Assembly: GCA_047967505.1 (NCBI GenBank) | Contig: CM106540.1 | Strand: one strand, 5' to 3' | Length of the DNA stretch: 64,000 nt | Origin: Dipteris shenzhenensis | Taxonomy: Eukaryota > Polypodiophyta > Polypodiopsida > Gleicheniales | Shown: positions 44,901 to 55,324 of the stretch, in pieces | Position numbering within the stretch: position 1 is the stretch's first letter | Layout: each line of letters begins with the position of its first letter | Notes under the pieces: model-generated | The model's input: only the letters and a program-made list of their open reading frames with translations | Told to the model about the DNA's origin: nothing | Databases searched by the model: none | Position numbers and translations under genes: made by a program

Positions 44901-47900
44901 GATTCCCCACTTACCAAAAATATTAAATTTCTTAGTTCTGGATGCAAGATCCTCTTTCCCATTTGTTGACACTGAAAACAAGACATACACCAATGTCTTA
45001 TATCTCTCTGTAAGGAAGGCCAAACATAGCCTTCTGTCAAAATCTTCCTTAACATGATCTTAAATGCAAAATGACCACCACAAATGCCTTCATGATTGGC
45101 TTCTAGTATATGCTGGATCTCCTCATGTCAAGGTACTCTTCTGAGTATCAGTTCCCTTCATGAATAAAACATCACCAATCAAACAATAAGGCTGACTTGT
45201 CTTCACGAACCTATATCTCTTTTGTTTGGGAACTTCTTCAGAAACTTTTCCAGACAACAAAAACTTTTCCACCAAAGCCAAGAATTCTCTACCCCTATAA
45301 AGAGGTTCCTGTACTCTCACTGCTTGTATATGTGGCTCAGCCAACTCTTGGGCAGCATTATGAGCCTCCAAGTTTAGACTCCTCTCTACATGGTGCAAGC
45401 TCCAGGCCTCAAGCTGTCTCAACTGCTTCCTAATGACATTCAGCCAACTCCTTAAATGCAAATGCTTTGTCTTCCAGACTCCCAAGATTTGCTTGACAAC
45501 TATTAAGGCATCACCCTTGATCATTAATCTCTTGATTCCCATACTGATACATACCTTCAAGATTCATATAATGCTGCATATTCAGCTTCATTATTACTGC
45601 ATGCTTTAAGCTGAATAGCCAATTTTTGAATCTGCCTCCCATCTGGATCATGCACAATAACACCTCCTAAGGCTTTATTCAAGCTCTTTTTAAAAGACCC
45701 ATAAAAAAACAAGGTATATGCATTATCTAATGGCTGTTCTTCCTCCTTTGCAGTATGCTCCTCAACTTCCTTCACCAAAATCGGACTTTCTTTGTAAGTC
45801 AGCAAATCAGCCAGCATAGCCCTGGTAGAGTCTTCAACAAGAAAAGTAAATGAAAACTCATGAAGTTCAGTAACCCACTTAATCATGCTTCTTGAGAGGT
45901 GGTTGCTATTCAACAAATGAGGAAGTAAAGAAGAATTAGTGAGAACCACAAAAGTTTGAGACAACAGATAGGAACAAAACCTTCTACAAGCATAAACCAA
46001 GCTGGCCAAAATCAACTGAGCTGCTGTGAATTCTCTTTCAGCCTCACTTTTTACCGGCTTGCATAATAAACTGGCCTCATATACCTTGAGCCTTCTCCTT
46101 GCTGTAAAAGTATAGCCCCAATAGCATCGGGACCCACCGAAGGATTCACATAAAAAGTTTTTTGCAATGCTCTCTACGCTTACTGTACACACATATATCA
46201 TCAATAAAAACTTTACAAAATTTATCCAAGAATGGTGCCAACACCGCATTCAAATTTTCTTGATAATGAGAGGGAGCATTTGAAAGGCCAAAACACATCC
46301 TTCTATATCTAAAACAGCCCCATGGAGTGATAAATGTGGTCTTCTCCTGATCCTCCGGTGCAATACCAATCTGAAAATAGCATGAGTAGCCATCACATAA
46401 ACTATACATCTCATGCCCAGCCACTCTATCAAGTATATCATCTAAATGAGGCAAGGGATAATGATTTCTCTTCGTTACTGCATTCAATGGCTTGAAGTCC
46501 ACACACACCCTCCACTTGCCATTCTTTTTGGGTACTATCACCACAGGACTGGCCCAATCAAAGAACTCTACAGGATAGATGATATCAGCCCTCAACAACT
46601 TAATTATTTCCAGCCTCAGGACTTTTGTCTACTTAGGACTAAGTCTTCTCATCTTTTGAAATATCTGCCTTGCATTCTCCCTCCTTAATGGCTTACCTTT
46701 GAATCCTCTTATCTGTTCATATGAAGTAATTAACAAATTTGGATATTTGCTGAGCATAGCACAATACTCCTTTTTCTCCTCTGCAGTAAGATCGGGGTTT
46801 AAAGACTGCTCTACCTTTTCTTGCATTGATTCTTGAGAATTGTTGGGCTGCATGAATTTCTCCATTACTTCACCTCTGTCCTCCCCTTCTTCACTGCTTT
46901 CAAGTATCTCATTATGTTCTATCTGCAGATTTTCTACTCCACCGATAAAAGCCACATCAACATCATCACTTCCTGATGTAAAGCTGCTTTCTTCTTCACT
47001 GCTGGAATCACTTTCACTGCCCTGTTCCTCCCCTTTTTCTGGATCAGAAATTTCTGCCCTACTAACCATATCAAATCTCATTCTCTTTCCTGAAAGAGCA
47101 TGAACAGTAATCACCCCATTTTTCCAATCTTGAATTGGCCCCACCCTGCATAACCAAGGTCTTCCAAGAATAAGAGGATAAGCCCCTAAACCAGCTGGCA
47201 TCACATGAAAATCCATCTTGCAATGCACTTTAAAAGCCTCAAAATCCAATTCAGCCACAATCCCCAAGGTTTTGACTTTTGCGTGGTTAGCCATCCGAAT
47301 CCGAAACCTTGAAGGAGAAGAGATCTTCAATCCTAATTTCTCAGCACATGCCTGAGTCATCACACATATTTGGGCTCCCCCACCAAGTCCCTTCCCTTTA
47401 TGCCAAGCCTCCACTGAGGGCAAAATATCTGAAAGCTGAAACATAGACATCGACTTCACTGTTTTCTTTCGGGCAGCCTTATTGCCAGGATTCACTGATC
47501 ACCTCCATTCCTTCTTGAATTTGGGACATAAGCTGATCATTTGCCCAAAAGTAATATCAGGCTTTCTCCTGGAGAGATCTCCCACAAGATCATATTCTCC
47601 TTGTTCTCTTCCAATAGGATAATCAAACACCTTGTATTTTCTTCTGGGATTCTTAGCTCTTCTGTTCTTCTTCCTTTGATAAGTGACCGCCTCTACAACA
47701 TGCTCTTCGTGCCTTGCACTCGGACTGGCTTCTTCTTCATGGGTTCTTTTCCGTGCAGGCATAACATTTGCATCCTCCTCCTCTATTCCAAGTAAACTCA
47801 CAAGCTTTCCTTTGCCCTTTTCTTCAGCAGTGAATTTACCATTACCACTCGATTGACCTGCTTCCTTCACCTCCACACTACCCTGGTGGCAATGGATAAA

Positions 47901-50900
47901 TATCTCCCCCCTCTTGAGGTGGGTTATCACATTGTGATCTATAATGACCCATAACTCCACACTTAAAACATTGAACATTGGGAGCATTAACCCCTCGTCC
48001 TCTTCGCGCTTGCCACGGAGCTGAATCACCAGGTAAAGGCAATCCACCTATACCCCTTCCTGCTGGAGCCCTACCTCTTCCCCTACCACTCATCAGATTT
48101 AGAGAAAGATTCTTCATAAGTTTTGACATTTCATGAATCTCTTCCTTCATGGATTCTTCCTTTTTGGGTTCTGACTTAAATGGCTCATCCGGCAAAGAAA
48201 ATGTAGTAGTAGGATTAGCTTGCACCATAGGAAGCTCACTACTGAGCTGTATCAATCTCTTTTGTTTCCTTTCCTTTTCCTTGGCTACTCTCAGAGCATT
48301 CTTAAAAGTGGGCAACTCCTTACATTCCACCTTAATTCGAATTTCAGATTTCAGTCTAGTTATGAACATGTCCTCTTTATCATCCGAGGAGGCACCTCTG
48401 GCAACAAAGCAGTCTGCCATCTATTCCACAAGATGGTAAACCTTCCCGAGTATTCATCCACTGACTGGTGCGAGTTCTGCTGCAAAGCACACAGCTCTCT
48501 CCACAACCCATCAGCATCACGCACACCTCAGCATAACTCGGATTTCTATGAACCCTTTGCTCATCTTGGCAACCAGCTTGGAACTCTTGCAACCAATTTC
48601 GAGCCTCTCCCATCAAGCAAAAGGAAAGAAACTACAAAAGCACTTCAGGAGCATTTCTGTCTTTGATTAAAGCAATAAACTCCATACTCTCAATGAACCT
48701 CTCAGGATCTTCATTGAGCAACCCATAAAATCTGGGAAATTCATGAGCCATCTTGTACACAGGAAAAAACTCAACCAATCACCACAAAAGAAATAACTTT
48801 ATTCCTCAGTAGTGCTTTGACTTGCAGCTAACTCAGATCTCTATTTCTTTAGGGCAATCTTCTTGAGAACTTTCTTAATTATTGCTTGGAGACAAATCAC
48901 TCGAAGCTTGTGATCAATGCAATTCTGCCTTCTATGCCCACACCCACTACATAACTCACAATATATCACCCGCATGCAAGGCGTTGTCTTCATAGTTTAT
49001 CAAATTACACCCAAGATTCAGAAGAGAATTTTCAACCAACCCACAAAAAATAGATTAAATCTTACCCAATCCTTCCAGGTTGTCTTGTTTCGAGTGCACA
49101 CTATCTCAATCCAAGACCCACAGTGTTTTTGTGTGCTCCCCAGCAGGATCGCCAAAAAAGATGATAAACAAAAGAGAAACACGGCTAAAAAACAACAGAT
49201 AATCTTCAGACTGGAAGATATTGAGGTCGGGGCAATCATGGAATAAGAATTGCAGTGTGTTCAGACTCCAAGTGATAGTAGCTTAGCACACCATCCAGAG
49301 CATGGATCCAAAATTACAGGAATCGTGCCAGACACAAACTCATTGAAATCTTTCCCAGACACAAAGCAGAAGGCCCATGAACCACCAATCCCAAAATAAA
49401 ATAGCAATCTCAGGATAACGTAACACCCACAAGCACCTTCTGACAGCACAAGAAATAGCAAAATATAGGAAATGAACCCACAGCTCTCTGGGAAAAGTCT
49501 CTCTGTATCTGCATCAGGAACCAACCACGCACAGATGTCTTCTTATCTCAGACCAAATTGCACATGGAGCCAGCAAGAAAACTCTTTTAATGACGTACAC
49601 AAGTCAACGATCAAGCTTCCTCGTCAACTCAACAACCCACCAATCACGTGGTCGTAGGTAGATCCATAGACAAATCAGCGCCTGTATTAAACTGCCTCTG
49701 CCTTATCGCCATCCAGTCACTTCAGAAGAGCAGCCAAGGAGAAACTCAAATGAACTCTCAAATCTAGTAATTCAGCCAGCAACCTAACAAACTCTTGAAG
49801 TGGATAGCAATATTCTACTGTACAACCTAGAAAAAGGGAAAATATGGTGGAGCTAGCCTTCGATAGGGAAAGAAAAATTTGCCATGATGGATGGATGATG
49901 GATCTGTGATTCAAACACAAGAAGGATCATGTACTACTCACATGGTATATGATATGTTGCCCATATGGTATCCTCTGTCTTTCCCTCATCACCCCTCGTA
50001 TGACTCACGCCCATGCTCCTCATTCTGGTGCTTACATATGGGGAGTTTTGTTAGAATATGTGAAAATCACAAGTGCATGAAGGTATAAGTGCTAATAGGG
50101 AAAGGGCTAAATGAGATTTACCTTGGAATGTGTGGAAAAATGAACAACGGATTAGCAATTTTCCACCACGTAACATGGCAGCCCACTTCCTTTGAGCGTT
50201 TCACCTGATCACGTAGCCAGCTTGCACATCCATGCAAAACTCCCACATTTGTTGGCCACCTCATCTCATGAATTAAACCACTCTCTTTCCCTCTCCCAAA
50301 AAACATACACCAAGCCAAAAAATGCCCCACATTCACATTTAATGCACATTCCCTTCAAGCCAACACTTATCCACAATCTATCACATATAATGAACCCATC
50401 CCTGACACACGGGATACTCATTTGAGTCCCAACAAATGGAAACCACTCATAACAAAGGAAACCCAAGACCCAAGGTAATAAAAGAACATTTATCAAGTCA
50501 TACACAAAAAACTCCGTCGCACATTGGATGCCACAAATGCCCTAGGATATGGGTGTACGCACACTGCTTCTCATCATTTTCCATGTGCCCCTGCAAAAAA
50601 AACATTTTTTATTTATCTTGAAATATATACATCCATTCATCATAGTTCTCGAAGTAGTCTCTGGTATCCCATAACCCAGACTAAAACATAAAAGTGCATA
50701 TCTATGTGCCTACCCTTTATTATGTACAGTGTACAAGAGCTTACTACATTTTTTGACCTATCAACGTCTAGGGAACGTTCCCTTTGCCGTTCCCCAACCT
50801 AAGTCTTGTCTATCATTACGATCTTGTTTATGTCCTAAGCTCCTCACTCCAAATTTGGAGTCCTGATTCATCTATCATCAGGATTTTGTTATGTCCTGAC

Positions 50901-52923
50901 ACCTTGACTCCAAATTTTGTCCAAAAGCAGTTGTGGAGATAGTGTGTTTTTTAATGAGTATGGTGATGTGGCATTCCCTTCCCGTTCCCGTCCCCTAGGA
51001 TTTTGGCGTTCCCGTTCCCTAGGGGGTTGGCATTCCGTTGGCGTGCATGTTCCCTACTAACTATGATGCAGATCGTGTTTGACCTTGATTTGCTTCAGGC
51101 TGAAAAGGGTCAACTGTATTGTTGTGGTAAGAAGACAACACAAACATGCACATCCCCCAAAAGCTATCAGCAATATGCAACCTAAAGTGCATGCGCTGAT
51201 CCCTAGTCTTGGGTATGCATGCCACATTGACTGCAGCTGAGCACCATTAAGCAAGTCATCTCTGTCATAATCCTCAAAACCACTAACCAAGATCCAATCA
51301 AGCCCTCTAACAAGTACCCCTTCTTTCTTGAAGGTGAGGCATGAACTTGCATATGTTCACATTCAAGATATGCTGCAACCAAATCTGTAACGAAATTACC
51401 ATTCAATAGCTGCATGCTTCTGGCCCTTCTCCACACAACACCAAGAAGTTGTATCTAAGATATACATTAAGATTGGAATGACAAGGCCTAGTCATACATT
51501 CTCTACATTCCTTTCCAAGTGGCTCCTTGAAGATTGGTTAGTTCTTTTGGAGAGCTGCTTGTGCTTAAGCTCTCCATACAAGCCACGGTTTCCAAGATTG
51601 ATATCATTGCAGGATTTTCTGTCAGCTGATAAATGAGTTTCCATAAATCCTCCTGAAATAGGCTATGCACATAAGGCTGTGTAATGCCTTTCCCCTTGAA
51701 AATAATTGCATCAAAAATTTGAGTTCCCTAGCCACAATGCTCAAATCTGAAAGTACTATGGGCCCATTTCTGTCGAGGCTTGAAAGTTTATCTATCAAGC
51801 AACCAGTCATGTCAACAGCATGATTCCCATCTATGCTTACATTTTGCATGTGGTCATGAGGGAACTGACAAACATTGGGTGGGCTCCCTGTGATACCAAC
51901 ATCTATGGACCTCCAGTGATGACAAGCTGGAATAACTGCATGCAATATAAAGAAGCATAATGCCTTGATGATAAATATGCCAAAGTTTGTGGCCAAAAAA
52001 CCTCAACATCACATTACCTTAGGACTGCAATCATAACAGCTGAATCTCGCAGCTTGTCTTGCTGGCTTATGTCTGCAGGTTGCTAGACAAAGAACTTTTT
52101 TACATATTTCGGAATTTCTAGCTCACAGGTTAGTGATATCTACATGGTACTAGTAGTCAACCTTGATGAACTATAATGAATAGTCTTGACATCAAACTTA
52201 TAGTTTTGTTCAGCCTCATCATGTGCACATGTGTTTGCTTTTATAAGTGCCAATACATGGCAGAAATATTCATCACGTGCTGTACACAGCATGAGGATAC
52301 CCTGCCGAAGTTCTGTGCTTGCATTTACAACACTCCTATGAGATGCCATTGTTTTCATTATGGCTACTAAGTGAAGAAGGTTAAACACCCAGGGACACTC
52401 ACCTAGTAAGCAGTAGTGAAGGGCATTAGCTATGGTAAAGTTGTGGCCATATTCCCCACGGTCATGCTCCTGAATGTGTTGTGATGCAGCTTCAGGGTTA
52501 AAACTGTCGTGCTGCATATCTTGTTCTTGTTGCACAAGCTACTCCTCGTCATTGTGTGTAAGTTTACTTTGGCATCCTTTGCTGTCATCTATGTGGCTTT
52601 CTATATTTTCTTCCTCTATGGAGACCATACAATGCATGATATTCACCTCCTCTTTGAAAGTATCAAGTGTAAGCGCATCCAAATCCTTACCTTGTTGGTC
52701 AACATCTTCATCTTGATTTCTATCATATATTTGCTCATCATTGCTTGGCTCATCATCTATCTTTTCACCCATCATGCCTATTTCATTAACACTGCTATGT
52801 GGGCTTGTTCTATCACCTTTCATATAGGTCTTTTTGTTATCAGTATGGTGAACTGCCAAGGCATCATCTGGAGCATTGTATTGTTCATGCAAACTAATAA
52901 AACACCCCCCCCCCCCCCCCCAA

Positions 52924-52972
<49 letters not shown>

Positions 52973-55266
52973 TTCTTTTTACCATTTTTGTTTCCATCAT
53001 GTGGGATGCTATTTTTATTTGAGCAGTTATCCCTAAAAAACCCTTTTATATTTGCAGTTGTAATCCAGAGTGGAAGTCATGCAGCTGGTCGCACCATCAA
53101 TGGAGGTGGGAGGTGTGTGAGGAATGCCTCGTACTCTGACTTTGAGAGCCTTACTGGCTCTCTGCTGCTGCTCCAAAATGGTGGCTGAAACAGTGGTCTT
53201 CACGGGCTCCCGTTTCGTGGCATCCACCCATCTAGACGTCTCTGCAATGGCCGATTGCATGGTGGTTATTTGTGCCTCCACTGCCTCAACTGCTGGCCCA
53301 CTGCTCAGGGCTGTCACTACAGCTGCCACCTCCTTTCGGAGCGGTGATATCTTCTGGCCTAGGCTATGGGTGAGGCGGTCCGGCTCTGTTTCTTGTGTAT
53401 GAAGGTGGTGTATCTTCATGAGAAGGTGGTCCTAGGCATGCGAGGGGATCCACCAAGAAGTGCTGGGTATGGATGTGGCATGAATGGGGGCTGAGTGATA
53501 GAGGATAGAGACATAGGGGCAGGGGGCTGAGAGTGATGAGGGGACATCTGGAATTCGGGTGGCTGGCTGAGGGGTAAGGGTGACATAAAAGAGGCATACT
53601 CTGGTGGAGAATAGAGAGTGGGGCTAAGAGAGCATGCCATGGCTGCCCCCAATTCCAACAATGGTGATGATGATGCTGCAAACCCCGGTGGCAGTGCTGT
53701 CCCATCCAAAATAGTGGTACTACCACCCCCAAGGATGGTGTAGTGGATGTCGGTTATGCTGGAAGACACCACGCTTGCTGCCTTCTTTGTGGCGAAGAGG
53801 TCTTTAGGAAAGAGTCTCTGAAGAAGGAGGAAGATTACGATATCGTAGGCAAGCTCAAAGCCCTCGATATGTCCAAGCTGAATTTGACTTTTGAGGTTTA
53901 TCTTCAGAGGTTTCGGGATTTGCAGACCAGAGCTACAAAGATGGATCCAGTGACCTTGTTAGGTTTCTTTGTAATTGGTTTGCCTGACTCATAGAAGCTT
54001 CAGATTAAGAACAACAAGTGTACCACTTTGCAAGAGGCCATGAACTATGCGCGCACTGATGTTAGTTTCATCCCATTCTATCTGTGGTATCTTCTTCTTG
54101 AGACTTGTGATATTCTCTTCTATTGTGTATCCCTCCGTAAAATTATATGTAGGACATCCCATACAATCCTTTGGCAGCCCCCCTATGCGCAATCTCTTCT
54201 TGTTTTTTGCTATGGCTTCTTGCTCTTTTACCTCCATATATAAATCTGCTTTGTTGATTTTGTTGTTGGCTAGAATAGCCATCTCTTTCTTGGCTGAGCT
54301 GAGCTGAGTGGTGATCATCTTTTCGACCGTGGAGACAAGTGTTTGTGCTGGTGGGGATGAGCTGCATTTTGTAAAACTTCAGCAATGATTTCCTGCTTAC
54401 CTTCATTGTTTTCCAACTCCTTCACTTTCTTCCCGAGAGCTGCTACTACAAGCCTAATCTCTCTTACTTCCTATGTTAGGTAGTAGATCTGCTCCTGCGG
54501 TTCTGGTCTAGGCCTTTGCTTGAAATGCAATGCATAAGGGCTGGTTGTTGCTGCTACATCGGAATAGTAGGGCTTGCTGAGGGGCATAGTTGCAAATATC
54601 TTCATCTTCGAAAATTCTATGGTACCTGTTTTAAATGAGGATCCCTTTAGCTTGAATTAACCCCCCGAGGCAGAGCCAAGGGCTCAGCTCGGCGTGGGGG
54701 TGATTCTCCCACAAACTGCTACTGCTGCAAAGGGTTGGAACGAGTTGGAGCGGGTTGGGGCAGAGGACTAGCTGGGGTGGAGCGGAGGTAGAGCGGGGGC
54801 AAAGCGGGCTGGAGCGGAAGTGAAGCGGAGGGGGATCAGTGGACTAGCAGAGAGAGAAAGAAGAAAGAAAGAAAGTGTATTATTGTCCACTAAAGGCCAA
54901 AATGGGCCCATGGGACATCAAGAACTCTGCATACAAGATAGCACAAAATCAACGTGCCACAAAGAAGAGGCATCGTCGAATATCATCTAAGTGCTACGCA
55001 ATACAATGCAAGTGAAAGTACATAATGTCAAATCTGAGCCTAAATACAAAGTAAACTAGATGCAAGGAAACCGCCCCTGGGTGCAAAATGGGGGGATGAG
55101 TACAATATGCCAATGCAAAGATACAAGTCCAGGTGTCACGGAGTCTGAGAACCAAAATAATACTGGAAATCCTGTCCATCGACTCTGCCTCCTGCTATGA
55201 GAGTACAAATCTGAGCAAAGGTGAGGTGAGCGGCTGGTGGGGCGAGATCTCCATGAGTAAGCCTCC

Positions 55267-55324
<58 letters not shown>

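Larger units (their letters stand above)
42774..50070 (-). mobile_element. Tat-lineage Ty3/Gypsy retrotransposon, antisense, rearranged
   Basis: On the minus strand: 5' LTR (its inner end at 49162), an Arg-type primer site (49137-49154), gag with zinc knuckle, protease-like region, RT, RNase H, a second RNase H-like domain and integrase, cut at about 44650. A fragment of the 3' LTR survives at 42774-42900. The stretch between (42900-44650) is a plus-strand Ty3 fragment. The outer LTR boundary near 50070 is a guess. Confidence 0.7.
42638..51065. mobile_element. hAT-like element defined by inverted repeats, filled with nested retroelements
   Basis: The left end CATAGTTGCCAGGGAAC and the reverse complement of the right end CATAGTTAGTAGGGAAC agree at 13 of 17 bases. 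Both ends are rich in GGAAC/GTTCC boxes (42648-42765 and 50770-51050). The element proper would be about 130 bases on the left and up to about 1 kb on the right. Everything between is later insertion. No transposase was seen, so it would be non-autonomous. Confidence 0.6.
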
